From Carya illinoinensis (taxonomy: Eukaryota; Streptophyta; Magnoliopsida; Fagales; Juglandaceae): a stretch of DNA of 64,000 nucleotides. Positions within the stretch are counted from its first letter, which is position 1. Every line of letters begins with the position of its first letter. A program made the position numbers and the translations under genes. The notes under the pieces were generated by a model. The model had not been told where the DNA came from. It searched no databases and saw only the letters and a program-made list of their open reading frames with translations. This document shows positions 1 through 10,626 of the stretch, piece by piece. The stretch covers positions 8,065,001 to 8,129,000 of the forward strand of contig NC_056766.1 in the NCBI RefSeq assembly GCF_018687715.1. Reading direction: 5' to 3'.

Positions 1-10
1 CAAAATCATT

Positions 11-526
11 TTACTTGAACTGGCCAATCTCACTCCTGAGTTGGGCTGTTTTTGCAGGAGGAAAGAATTTAGCAAGAAACCTCTCAGCCATGTCCTGCCA
101 ACTAACAATGCTTCCCGGTTGTAGAGATTGTAGCCAACATCTAGCCTTGTCCCTCAAAGAGAAGGGAAACAATCTCAGTCTAATGGTGTCTTCAGTAACA
201 CCATTGATCTTCACAGTATCACAAATCTCCAAGAACATAGCCAGGTGAATATTGGGATCATCAAGTGGTGATCCACCGAATTGAGCCTGCTGCACCATGC
301 TAATCAAAGCTGGTTTGAGCTCAAAGTTGTTGGCATTGATTGGCTGACGCATTATGCTCGAGTAATTTCCATTCACAACTGGCCGTACATAGTCCTTCAA
401 GGTGCGTGGTAGTACCTCACGATCTTCTTCAGCCATAGCTAGTATCTTATTTCTTCTTAGTGATCTAAGAGTTCTCTCAATCTCCGGATCAACAGGAATA
501 ATGTCACGAGATCTAGTACGGCGCAT
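11..526 (-). pseudogene. gag of Athila-like element, interrupted by a stop
   Basis: The 171-codon reading frame encodes a plant Ty3/gypsy capsid (Retrotrans_gag) N-terminal half. It has an acidic and basic leader (about residues 1-50), then the segment with NANNFELKP and a helix-rich core containing KARCWLQSL and FLAKFFPPAK, which is characteristic of Athila-type gag. Gag forms the cytoplasmic particle in which the RNA is reverse transcribed. The frame ends at TAA at 11..13, but the same frame continues past the stop with residues expected for gag, so this looks like a nonsense change in a longer protein. The start is the first ATG after the primer site. The rest lies outside the window. Confidence 0.75.
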
Positions 527-630
527 CCAATGTCAGAAACACACCTGTAGAACAAATTAAAACAAAATTCTAAATTAAAACCAAGATTACTTTGTATCGA
601 TATTGACAAAAAAAAATAAGAATAAACTAA

Positions 631-648
631 TCCCCGGCAACGGCGCCA
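631..648 (-). other. Primer-binding site, tRNA-Asp type
   Basis: On the minus strand the site reads TGGCGCCGTTGCCGGGGA, complementary to the 3' end of plant tRNA-Asp(GUC), as in Athila/Tat elements. It lies 6 nt from the inner end of the LTR and would prime minus-strand DNA synthesis. It is not a tRNA gene, because no cloverleaf is present around it. Confidence 0.85.
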
Positions 649-654
649 AAAACT

Positions 655-1926
655 TGACCGGTGCAAAACTGCAAGTGCACAGTATCGTAGTTTTATAGTA
701 AAGTAATAAGTAGAGTATCGTCCTCAGGGATTGGTACCTTACTCTTGCCAAATACCAAAATTTTACTAATCTCAATTTTATCTAGAGGACTCGCTAAGGT
801 TTTTGTAGTTGCAAATAAACTTAGATCAACTCAAAGAGAAATAAGCAAAGAAAATAAAACTGACTTTCAAAGACCAAATTCAATGGAGAAGAAACCTTCT
901 AGGAAATCGATTTCACCATAATTCTTCACTATGTTTTTCTCATCCAGCTAATTTAACTTAAACCTCTTTTGTCTATTAGCAAATCTCTAATTCATCCAAA
1001 AGCCTCTTTCGATAGTCAATTGGAAGTGATTCTAGTTTATCAATTCACACAAGAGTATGCAAATTAAATAATCAAGAACGCAATAAGACCAATGATTTAA
1101 TTACTACACAGGTTCATACAAGTCTTTCGATCTCTATACTTACCTATGCTGAAATATCCAAGATCTACCTTATGATTCCCTCTTTCGATAGCAAATCACA
1201 AGATTAATAATCATCTAATCAATGGCCAGTTAATTAGAAGCATTAAACTCAGAATAAATCAGATAAACAAAGAGAGAATTGCATTAAATTAGCATGGACA
1301 AACAAGCATAGTTCGGAATTAGGTTACATCGTTTTCCTAGAAAGAAGAAAATTTAGCTCATACTAGAATTGGAATTCAACATAAACGAATTCACCATAAT
1401 TGTTCTGAGAAGATGGGAAGAAGAAAATAAACACTGAAAAATCCTCCTTGCAGCCTCAACTGGTCGTCAAAAGCTCAAGAGAACGATTCAACGCCTTTCT
1501 CCCGTCCGTGCTCGTGTATGAATCCAACGTACGTGCAATAAATTGGAATTCCGTCTCCAAAACAAATGATTTGAATCCCTCTAGCTATGTTTTTCTCTCC
1601 CAAAGAGTGTTCTCCAGTCAAAACTCCCGGCTCTAGAGTGAAGAATGGCCTTTTATATGGTCCCACGGCGGAAAACCTAAAATCTGTCAAAATACGATGT
1701 TCGCTCGAGCGGGGTGTCGAGCGCGCGTCGAGCGTTCGACTCTGCCTGATTTCGCTCGAGCGGCCAATGTCTCTGCTCGAGCGATCTTCGTTTTTCAGCA
1801 ACCCGCTCGAGCTCCCTGTCGAGCGGCAGTCGAACATTTGAATCTGCCTGAATTCGCTCGAGCGGCCAAAAGCCTCCGCTTGAGCGAACTTGTAAAATCT
1901 GCAATATGAAATTTTGCAAGCCATCA
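655..1926 (-). repeat. 5' LTR of the left-edge Athila-like element
   Basis: The LTR is about 1.27 kb and is bounded by TG..CA: the plus strand starts TGACCGGTGC next to the primer site and ends GCCATCA at 1926. The inner boundary is set by the primer site, the outer one by the resumption of CACTA transposase coding sequence. It contains a cluster of XhoI-like palindromes at about 1697..1890. No second copy is in the window, so the outer end is inferred. Confidence 0.7.
1697..1890. repeat. Palindromic GCTCGAGCG cluster in the LTR
   Basis: Two tandem units of about 100 bp each carry CGCTCGAGCGG palindromes, related TCGAGCG half-sites and a shared CTGCCTGA(A/T)TTCGCTCGAGC segment. GC content is much higher than in the surroundings. 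The position, in the part of the LTR upstream of transcription, fits an enhancer-like or structured region, but no function is shown. Confidence 0.6.
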
Positions 1927-2269
1927 GTATTCTATTGAACGATTTTTTGGAAAACTTAAGCGATCTGTGAGGAATACGGCTCGTTTAGAAGATTTGATCG
2001 TAGAGTCATACATTGATAATGAGTGATATACATTTTGTGCAATGTATTTCCATGGGGTTGATACTAGATTTACAAGATCGGATCGAAATTATGAAGGTGG
2101 ACAAATGGGAGTTTCATCAGTATTTACTGTGTTTTTCCATAAAGTACGTCTCATAGGCACACAATGGGGCTATGAACTATGTGGGCGAGAGTTTGAAATA
2201 GCTCAATGGTATATCTTGAATAATTGCGAAGAGATTAAACACTATTTGAAGTTAGTGATGATCATCTAA
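1927..2269 (+). pseudogene. CACTA (En/Spm) TNP2-like transposase, C-terminal relic
   Basis: Two adjoining frames encode the end of a TNP2-type transposase: SIERFFGKLKRSVRN at about 1931..1975, then DLIVESYIDNE and a stop, and in the next frame (2042..2269) a segment with FHGVDTRFTRSDRN and WYILNNCEEIKHYL. These blocks are the conserved C-terminal (DUF4218/DUF4216-like) part of plant CACTA transposases. The 5' side is interrupted by the LTR element ending at 1926. The stop and frame change mean it is dead. The separate frame at 2042 should not be read as a stand-alone gene. Confidence 0.75.
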
Positions 2270-2397
2270 AGCAATTGTATTTTTAAGTACATGTAAAACA
2301 ATATAGTATAAATTGATACAAATTAATAGTTCACATTATTGATATATATGATTACAATTTGTGTAATATTAGTATAGTATTTTTAATTAAATTCTGA

Positions 2398-2880
2398 TCT
2401 GTTAGATCAATACCGTTCAAACGGTAAATAACCTATTCGAATGGTGAAGTACCATTTACAAATCCATTCAAACAAAATAGACCCATTCGGATAAAACTAG
2501 CCCATTCGAACGGTATGCAAGAAATACAGTCCGTACGTCTGTTCGAACAATAAAATATTTATTATAATGCAAAATCCCCTTCGAACGTAGAGTTTAATAA
2601 AAATAAAATATCTGTTTGAACAGACATTATTTATGTTTGAATAGAAGTCACTTGAAAAATTAAGTGGTTCAAACGCATAAAGTCTGTTCGAACACTATGT
2701 TTGTTCGAACATGATCAAATATGGTTATTAGTAAGAATGAAAATTTCATACCATTTGAACACAAGTGTTGGTTCGAATCTAATTGTTTCCATTTGAACGG
2801 ATTTTTTAGACGACATTTTTTTGTCTCAAAAAACAATTTCCGTTCAAACGGTTTCGAATGGTTCCACCCAATTTCATCCC
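2398..2880. repeat. Subterminal repeat array of the CACTA relic
   Basis: At least a dozen degenerate copies of TTCGAACGG / CCGTTCAAACGG occur in both orientations (for example 2415, 2435, 2505, 2540, 2580, 2690, 2760, 2800, 2840). Dense, short, bidirectional motifs just inside a terminus are where CACTA transposases bind. A clean TAGTG terminus was not found, so the outer end of the element is not defined; GAGACG motifs at 2898..2925 may be part of it. Confidence 0.65.
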
Positions 2881-2929
2881 TAAAAATGATTTTTTGAGAC
2901 GCGTCTCCAAAAACATTTTGAGACGGTCT

Positions 2930-3700
2930 TTTGCTAAGAGCTAGAGTGAGATTCGGGTTGGAAAATTGAGTTAAGTCATCTAATCCCTAGCTATTCAAAG
3001 ACTGAAAATTACAAGCATGATGATCAACTAGAAATGAGGTTATACGCTTTGAAATAGACTTTGATTAGGATTTAACTAATTGAGGGAAGGAAGATTTTTC
3101 AAGATGCAGAACATATTGCAAGTTCCAACTGTGGAAATTATCAGGAAAACATGCACGATCGAGTGCAATATTCCGGCCAACCAATTCAGTTGAAATACTA
3201 CAAATTCATGAAGAACAAATTAAAGTCATAGCTAGACAGGGAATTGGATTACGCATGCTGGTCTGTGAGGTCGAATTTTAGGGTCGAAACTCGTTGATGA
3301 ATGATATTTGTCAAAAAGAGTTAGGCAAGCCGCAGCAATATGCTGTGATCACAGTTTTTCCAACACGATACGGTCCTGGCCGGCCTACCTTTACATGAAT
3401 GGAGTATATTGACCGTCGTAAAATAATTTGTCAAATTCATCATGGATACGCAAGGATTTGTAATATCTAAGTCTTTATAATTTTTAAATTATTTCACATT
3501 GAGAAGATAATTAATTTTTAAGATGCGTAAGTGATTTGGAAACTATAAAATTAATACATGCAATATTTGGATTGGGGTTTTTTTTAGATATATATATTTA
3601 TTGGGCTTTATAAAAAATAATAAGAATAAAATTAAAAAAATTAAATAATTAAAAAAATAGTGGGTCACATTACTTTTTTAGAAGAACATTTGTCCATGGT
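2930..3700. other. Unassigned intergenic stretch
   Basis: AT-rich sequence with no convincing coding frame, terminal repeats or RNA gene. The last 250 bp (3480..3700) are nearly pure A/T. Confidence 0.5.
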
Positions 3701-3703
3701 AGA

Positions 3704-4007
3704 TTTTTTTTTTTTTAATAAAGAGTCAGAGTCACTTGTTCAAGAATGACTCATTCCCAAATTTATTGAAATAGCCCTCACTTATGTTAGAGGAAAACCG
3801 TGACTACATCCAGACATAAAAATTACAAAAAAATACTAAGAATATAAACCAATAAATCCCAAGCATAAAATAAAAAATAAATGAAAAATAACAAACATCA
3901 CCTTATTACTAAAATCTATAAAATGAATGACCAATCTGTTCTGTCTATACGAAAGAAAGCTGACATCAATCCGTCGTCAATCTTCCATACGAAAGGTTAC
4001 GAAATCC
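3704..4007 (-). mobile_element. Small poly(A)-tailed retroposon
   Basis: A 13-nt poly(T) run at 3704..3716 (poly(A) on the minus strand) opens a segment of about 300 bp flanked by near-identical direct repeats, at 3688..3703 and 4008..4023, sharing CATGGTAGA. Poly(A) end plus 16-bp target duplication indicates target-primed retroposition. The body resembles a LINE 3' tail rather than a recognisable SINE; no polymerase III boxes were seen. Confidence 0.5.
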
Positions 4008-4059
4008 ACTTGTTCATGGTAGACTTACAAGAGATTCTCATTTTCCAGCTTAAAGTTAC

Positions 4060-4662
4060 TTCTAGATCACTTGCCAGTTTTCATTGCGTACGAAAAACTC
4101 ACAACTCTTCTGCTACTCAATGCTAGCTAGACCGTTGCTTGGAGTGAGACTGAGGGCAGGAAATTAATAGGTCAAGTACTGATCAGGAGATCATGTGCAT
4201 TCATCGTTGGAAAGATAAGGTTTGAAAAACAGAAGATTTTCAGCCTTCAGATCAGTTTGAAAACTGTACAAAGGATGAAAATGAAATTGTGTCTCAAGAC
4301 AAGATAGGAACAAAACGACTTTTGTTTATATATTACCAGGTCTATCGGTCTCTCAGTCAAGAGGCTGGAAACCTGTTCATATTGAGAACTGGAAAATGCA
4401 GTTGTTAATTTGGAAATGATGATATACTTCATGAAAATCTTGCAAACATGTTAATTTCTCCTTTCATTTCATATTTAATTTTTTAGAATGTGAAATGAGT
4501 ACTGATCTTCATTTCTTATTTCATTTTTAATTGTTATGCATTTATGCATGTTAATGGTGATCTTGACCTGAGAACTAAATGAGACGTTATCATTTTTCGT
4601 AAAGAATTTAATAGACGATGTTACCGATTGCTTACCATAGGACCAATTAGTAATTAGGACAA
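4060..4662 (+). repeat. 5' flank copy A (original RLK1 promoter-distal region)
   Basis: This stretch aligns with 42600..43480 upstream of RLK2 through blocks such as TTTCATTGCGTACGAAAAAC, CCAGGTCTATCGG, GGAAATGATGATATACTTC and GGACCAATTAGTAATTAGG. In RLK2 the last block sits about 30 bp upstream of the TATA box. Here it is 12.4 kb from the RLK1 start because of later insertions. It contains one TTGACC W-box-like core at about 4562. Confidence 0.8.
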
Positions 4663-5252
4663 ATCCCAGAAATCTAGACATGAGGGATCGATATTCCACC
4701 AAATAAGTATACTAAAATAGTTTTAACAAAGAAACAGAGTAGCTTATATCCTAAAATTTCTAGGCACACTATTTATATGTTATAATTTGAAATTCAAATG
4801 ATAGAATTTGATTTGGTAAAATTCAACTTTTATAATTGAATAATTCTATTTCAATGTCTTTAAGATACTACATAATTTTATTTAGAGGATTTATACATTT
4901 TAAAATTTAAATTTTACAAATTATCAAAAGATATTACGTGGATTGAATATGTTATAAAGAGAGGGGAAAGAAGAGAGGTGGAGGGAGAGAGATACTTGGC
5001 GTCGTCAACAAGTTGTGGGGAACAAGCCTAAGGGAAAAGGAGAAGAGAGAGAAAGGAAAAACAAACTACAAAAACTCTGCTGAGAGTTGAGAAACAGAAA
5101 CTGACATGGTGTGTATTATGCCACGTCAGTGTGTGGTTGCTTTGTCAAATTTTGTGTAATCCTGGTGATTTTTAAATAAAAATTCAGTTTTTTTATTTTT
5201 ACTTTATTTTTTTATATGCCAGATTTTTGGACTTTACAACGAGCAGGGAAAT
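4663..5252. other. Unassigned block, left part
   Basis: Sequence present in the RLK1 flank but absent from the equivalent position in RLK2. AT-rich, with a purine-rich tract at 4965..5090. No coding frame or terminal repeats recognised. Confidence 0.5.
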
Positions 5253-5295
5253 ACACAAGTTGCTACTTTTTTTTTTCCTAATCCACAAGTTGCTA

Positions 5296-5792
5296 ATTTT
5301 TTTTTTTTTTTTTTACTCTAAGCAAGCAATTTCATTAAAGTAAAGTAAAAAATGATACAAGTTAGAGAGGGTGAGATTCCCCTACAAAACACTCCAAAGC
5401 AACAACCACAATGCAAACGAGATGGGAAAAAGAAAAAAGAAAAAAAAAAAAAAAAACTTCGAGACCAATTTCTTGATCTCTACCCAGACCTTACAAAGAG
5501 GGTACTGTCTTAAAAGATGTTTTGAAGGTAAGTAGTCACCACTGAAAATGGTGCAAGCGGAAGTATTATAGTTGAAAGCTTTGAAGTATTTGTTGGTGAG
5601 GTCCTTAATCTCTTTCACAAGATCACTGGTTAGGGAAAGTAATAATCTGGGTAGATTGACATCAGAATGGCAAAAAAGTCGACTCACGTCCTTGGAGTGG
5701 CACGTGGGACCACGCGCCAGTGGAATGGAGGAGAGGTCAAGCCAATCTGAAGAATCGGAGAGTGGGGAATCTCCTGGTATGGCGTGTGAGGA
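5296..5792 (-). mobile_element. Retroposon copy 1 (5'-truncated)
   Basis: Starts with a long T run (poly(A) on the minus strand) and is flanked by CCACAAGTTGCTA at 5283..5295 and again at 5793..5805. The body (5322..5790) is about 90% like retroposon copy 2 over roughly 460 bp but stops at the point where copy 2 continues. The shape is that of a 5'-truncated, poly(A)-tailed retroposon; the parent family was not identified. Confidence 0.6.
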
Positions 5793-5805
5793 CCACAAGT
5801 TGCTA

Positions 5806-6588
5806 TTCTTTTTTTTTTCTTCTTTTTCTTTTTCTAAGCAAGCAATTTCATTAAAGTAAAAGATGATACAAGTTAAAGAGGGTGGGGTTCCCCAACAAAA
5901 TACCCCAAAGCAGTAACCACAATGCAAACGAGGTGGAACAAAAAAAAAAGTTTTGAGACTAATTTCTTGATTTTTATGCAGACCCTACAAAGAGGGTACC
6001 ATCTTAAAAGATGTATTGAAAGTAAGCCACCGTTGGAAACAGTGCAAGCAGAAGCGGTGTAGTTGAAAGCCTTGAAGTATATGTTGGTGAGGTCCTTAGT
6101 CTCTTTCACAAGATCACTAGTTAGGAAAAGCAATAATCCAAATAAACTGGAAAGATATGCAATGGCGGAAAAGTCGACCCGCATCCTTGGAGTGGCACGT
6201 GAGGACCACGCGCTAGTGGAATGCAGGAGAGGTCAAGCCGATCTAAAGGATCGGAGGGTGGGGAATCTCCTGGTACTGTGCGAGTAGTCAGCGGAGCTGT
6301 CGGAGAGTGGCGGCGCGTGAGAGCCACGCGCCTACAATTTGGACGCGGTTCCGCGTCGTTCCAGTAGATCGGCGGGAGGGGAACGTTGTGGTGGGGCGCG
6401 TGTCAACTGTTCATGGCCAGAAAGCTACAGATCTGAGAAAATCCGAACCGATAGAAAAACACTACCATATAAGCATATTCACATATAGGAAGGTGGAGCC
6501 GAGCCGAGACTCACACCTTTCTCTCTGGCAAAACTTGATGGAGAGATTTGTTTTTTTCTAGAGAGAAGTCACACCTTATTGAACGAGA
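5806..6588 (-). mobile_element. Retroposon copy 2 (longer)
   Basis: Opens with a T-rich tract and shares the AAGCAAGCAATTTCATTAAA tail region with copy 1, then extends about 290 bp further on its 5' side. Flanked by CCACAAGTTGCTA at 5793..5805 and 6589..6601. The target sequence is therefore repeated in register around both copies. No protein domain recognised. Confidence 0.6.
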
Positions 6589-6601
6589 CCACAAGTTGCT
6601 A

Positions 6602-7149
6602 CTTATTGCACGAGAATTGGTGCAAATTGTTGATGCTATTAATGCAAGATGTGACATCGACGGTAAAGCAACCTGTGAGACAGTGCGGGGGAAGTGCAAC
6701 TTCTGGTTGGAAAAAACTTGGGCAGAGAGGGCTGGGGTCCCGACATTACTTACCCATTTTAAATTATTTATTTATTTTTTATTATTGTCTTTTTACAATT
6801 AACAAATTTTTTTAATGAATTTATGATTTTTTTTTTCAAATGTTTAAAGTGATTCAAAAATTAAATTAAAAAAATTAAAATAAAAACATAAAATGCACTT
6901 ATCGCCAGATAAAAAGTTAGCTCGACATTTGTGTGACAGATCATTTGAGTGAACTTCTGGTAAAGAGCTTGCTCGACATGTCATTCTAGCAAATATCAGA
7001 CAAAGAGTTCGCTTGAGACTTACTCAAGCGATAATCTAATAATTTTGAAATTAAGAGTTATGCCGTATAGCCCAATAAATATATAATTATGAACGGGATG
7101 AAAGGTTCTAGAATGGTATATTTCATTTTGTCATTCTTCAAGATAATAA
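6602..7149. other. Unassigned block, right part
   Basis: No convincing gene. A short T-rich stretch is followed by several GCTCGAC/GCTTGAG-like motifs (6920..7020), which may belong to the LTR remnant ending at 7258. Confidence 0.4.
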
Positions 7150-7258
7150 AATCTTCTTCAACTCTGTAGACGTAGACACATTGTCGAATCACGTAAATCT
7201 TTGTGTTTATGATTAATTTCTTATTTTACTTTATTTTCTTGCATCATTTTTCACAACA
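7150..7258 (+). repeat. Copia-type LTR, 3' (U5) remnant
   Basis: The order 'AAAATCTTC..GTAGACGTAGACACATTG..GAATCACGTAAATC..TTGCATCATTTTTCACAACA' is the typical 3' end of Tnt1/Tork-like plant copia LTRs, which usually read GTGGACGTAGG..CGAACCACGTAAATC and close with CACAACA. The motif is also seen in reverse in the copia LTRs at 52171 and 57047. The 5' end of this LTR is not clear and no second copy was found, so it may be a solo or broken LTR. Confidence 0.55.
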
Positions 7259-7668
7259 ATATCATTTTTCACTAACGAATACAACATATAACTCAAAGCC
7301 TTCCTACTTCGCAATTTAGATCAAAATGGAATTATGATGCTGGGATTTTAGGTAGGGACGAAAGATATTTTGGTAGGTAAATTAATGCCTCAGATGGTGA
7401 AAGAATTGTCGTATGCCCCGGAGGATAGATTATTAGTTATTACGAGCTAGATAGGAAATGTGAGATCCAGATAGAGCAGATTGTGTGAGACAGTTTTGAA
7501 GTGTTCATTGTTTTCTTGTGAAGCTGATGGATCTTAATTAAGAAGGATGCTTCTAATAATCTTTCATTTACCAAGTCAAACATTAGAACAGAACCCGATG
7601 TATTAGACATTAAGAAGAAGAAGAAGAAAAAGTCTTGATCAAGCACGCCACAACTGGTGGACTGTTAT
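7259..7668. other. Unassigned stretch left of the Athila insertion
   Basis: No gene recognised. The last about 18 bp (ACAACTGGTGGACTGTTAT, 7650..7668) align with the RLK2 promoter (ACAATTGGTGTATTGTTAT, ending 43500 minus 2), so they are native RLK1 promoter sequence stranded on the far side of the retroelement. Confidence 0.6.
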
Positions 7669-8578
7669 TGATGGCTTTCTAAATTTGTCTTCCAAGTGCA
7701 AAAGCTATCAAAGTATTACAAGGATGATGTCCAAGGTCATTTCCACTGGGACAACTATGTTCATGAAGAGCAAGCATATAATGAGTTGCGTTTATGTGAG
7801 GAACTTGTTGTGAAAGGGCTATTTACACATCTAATAAGAGAGTATTAATATAGTGTATTAATGAAGAATGGTTAAGATCTTTTCTCTATTTTTTTTTTTT
7901 AAAGAATGATTTTCTGAATGCTTATAAGTTAAAAGAAATGAGAAAAGAAATGAATGCTAGAGAAATGGGTGCAAGGAATTAGAAATTGTAGAAACATTAA
8001 CACCAATGAAGGAAGATATCAAACACCTGGCTACAAGCATGTTTCCTCTTTTTCCACATTCTGATTAGATTGTCTAACTTTATCACTCAATTATTAATCT
8101 AGTCTAAGCTTTAACAATCGAAAAATGAGAAAAGTAAGTCCAGATTTCCAGTCTTAAGTATCCATAAAATGCAAATCAATCAAACATACATACCAACCAT
8201 GAGAAACATTGAAGAAATTATCAAGTTTCTGTTGTGCCTTACATCAACAGTAGAACAAGAACAAGAGTTTCTAGTTTGACTTCTCTCAACAAAAATCAAC
8301 TTGCAAAATTATGAAATGGAATTTATCACAACCAAAATTATTCTAATCAGAATTTTAGAGCAAGAGGAGCTTGTCACCTTGGCAGATAAGCTCAACCTTC
8401 CATAATCTTTGTAAAATTCAAAACGGCCAAAACTACGTTTACCGAAAGACAAAATAAATGAAATCCACTAGAGTAGAACATAAAAACTAGAACAAGAGTG
8501 AAAATCCCCAAAAGAAAATGAAGAACAATAATGGCCCCCAAAACAAAGGTCTGGAACCGAAAACCAAAAGAAAATAAA

Positions 8579-8629
<51 letters not shown>

Positions 8630-9084
8630 AAAATCGAAATGCTTGCTGGTTTTATACTCCATGCGCTGGTTCTTTCCTTCCCTTGTGATTGGTCAGATCC
8701 TGCACCAACGTTGAGGCCATGAACGTGCTTGCTCCTTCAGCTCCTGCTCTACACCAGCGTTGAGGCCACAAATGTGAATCCTATTGCAACGTTCCCTACT
8801 TCATGCAAGTGCCCCAAGTATGTGCCTCTTTCTTTTCTTTTTTTTTTCATTTTTTCATTTCAGCCCTCAGCTCCTAATTGGCTCCTTGGTGCTCCAGTGC
8901 TTGCTGGTTCTTTGTTCTGGAGGATTTCCCCTTTCCATGCATTCTGCCCTTTTCCTTTCATTTCCCAGCACATAGTCATGCATTGCTGCCGTGTGGGCCA
9001 TCTCTTGGTTCCCATTATATGGGTTCCCCCTAACCCATTAACCAATTTCTTAATTTCCTCTCGAGTCCCTCATCCATCGCATTA

Positions 9085-9140
<56 letters not shown>

Positions 9141-9377
9141 ATATATATATATATTTCTTTCCATAAATGCCCTGCAACATTTAAGTAAGATATGAAATGA
9201 GTAAAATTTGGATATTAATTATGATGTGGAACAGCTGCATTATAAATCTTTCTAAGTGCAAAAATATCATAATTCAACAATTGACTAATCAACTGCATAA
9301 TCAAGTGCTTATCTCATTTTTGGTTAAATAATTTATCCACTTTAGCAGCTTAATCATGCAATTTTAACACTTTATCA
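7669..9377 (-). repeat. 3' LTR of the Athila-like element
   Basis: 1709 bp, plus strand TGATGGCTTT...CACTTTATCA. It contains a 48-nt (AG)n run at 8581..8628 that is nearly absent from the 5' LTR, and a CT run followed by TA repeats at about 9088..9152. These microsatellites account for most of the length difference from the other LTR. Confidence 0.92.
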
Positions 9378-9390
9378 CACCCCCCAACTA
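9378..9390 (-). other. Polypurine tract
   Basis: The minus strand reads TAGTTGGGGGGTG directly before the 3' LTR start TGATAAAGTG. This is the plus-strand DNA primer and fixes the inner LTR boundary. Confidence 0.85.
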
Positions 9391-10281
9391 GCTTTTTGCT
9401 AGTCTCTAGCAAATAATGCGATAAACAAATTAAAGAATCCAAGAGTGAGCCACTGAACTCAAAAATCTCTACAAAAAATCAAATCATAATGAGTTCTTGG
9501 GCATTAAAATGTAGTCTAGTCAGGTTATAGCTCAACACAAAGGCTTATAAAATTCCCAAGAACTCAAACAAGGAAAATGAATTTAAGCTATAGATCTTTG
9601 AGTGCATCAAGTGTGTGAATAGATTGCCATTTGGTGGTTTCAAGATTTCTCTCAATGGTTTCAGCCTAGCAACTTTTTCAAGAAAAACCGAAAGGTCTTT
9701 ACTCCAATTCAAAACCATTACATTGGTGGCTTTCACATCATCACACTTTGAAAGATCCCTTCCTCTTTTTTTTTTTTTTTTAATAGGAATCCCAGTGATA
9801 GGTAGCCTTTTCTAATGTACTTGCACCAATTGTTTCCTTAATCTCTAGCCTATCCCTTTTCTCAAGTATTTTTACCTCCAAATCTTCATCTTTTTTTTAG
9901 GGGGGGGGGGGGGGAGTTTCTTATTCACTTTTGCTAGAAAATTAAGATATGGTTCATTGCAGTTCTTGTTAGTTGCTTAGGTGAAAGCCATTGAGTGACG
10001 TCAAACAAACAACAAAAGTATCTGCTTGTGTCTATGGGGGTCATCAATCAATAGCTTTGAAATACATTGCCTAAGTTTGAATTGCCAAGACTACTATAAG
10101 GTCATGTGTTGAACTTAAACCTAAACCACTAAGAATTAGTGTAGCCCAAGATTGCAACTATTTGATCTTAAGTAGAGAAGTGTGAAAACAGTAACTTGGC
10201 AGCAAGAAAAAAAAAAAATTTAGATCCCACAATTATAAATCCTGAGAGACTAAGTGGTAGAAGACTCTCCTTACCCCTCCC

Positions 10282-10312
<31 letters not shown>

Positions 10313-10626
10313 AAACTAAAAAATGGCCAGTTTCCTCATTGCAAATCATGAATAGAACAAGACATGAAAGAAAATAGGGTTGAAGGAAATACTTGAGATG
10401 GCTGAAGGGATCGTGAAAGTAAAAAAAAAAAAAAACCAAAAAAAAAACAAGAAACAAACAGTTCTGAACTTGAAAAGATAGAATGAAGAAAAAGAAAAAG
10501 GAAACAAAGGAAAGAACAAAGGAAAGAACAGAACATAGAAGTGAAATAAACAAGAGCAAAAAAAGAAAGGAAAAAATTAAAGCAAAACAGAAATGAACTA
10601 AGGATCATGAGACTAGGTAGGATCTT
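9391..10626 (-). other. Noncoding 3' region of the Athila-like element
   Basis: Lies between the integrase end and the polypurine tract, where Athila elements may carry an envelope-like frame. No such frame is visible. Instead there are homopolymers: about 15 G at 9901..9914, 24 C at 10279..10302 followed by 13 A, and several A runs. Small frames here are composed of low-complexity residues and are not credible. Confidence 0.6.

Larger units (their letters stand above)
1..1926 (-). mobile_element. Athila-like Ty3/gypsy retrotransposon, 5' portion
   Basis: Reading on the minus strand, the order is LTR (655..1926), primer-binding site (631..648), then gag (11..526), and the element runs off the left edge. 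The element landed inside CACTA transposase coding sequence: the tyrosine-serine-isoleucine-glutamate-arginine stretch of that transposase resumes directly at 1928. Clade assignment rests on the gag sequence and the primer site, which match Athila/Tat elements, and is an inference. The other LTR is outside the window, so the target duplication cannot be checked. Confidence 0.8.

Noticed and set aside
631..648. Match to the tRNA-Asp 3' end
   Set aside because: Only 18 nt match, directly beside an LTR; this is a primer-binding site and not a tRNA gene.
2042..2269. Independent small gene
   Set aside because: Its residues continue the C-terminal part of the TNP2-like transposase begun at 1927.
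2398..2880. Regularly recurring short motif as a CRISPR-like array
   Set aside because: Motifs are degenerate, in both orientations and irregularly spaced in a plant genome; CACTA subterminal repeats explain them.
5382..6327. Several overlapping frames of 68-181 codons on both strands
   Set aside because: They translate the two tandem retroposons, with homopolymer residues at the poly(A) ends; no known domain.
8392..8722. Frames with Ser-Leu or Arg-Glu repeats
   Set aside because: Translations of the (AG)24 microsatellite in the Athila LTR.
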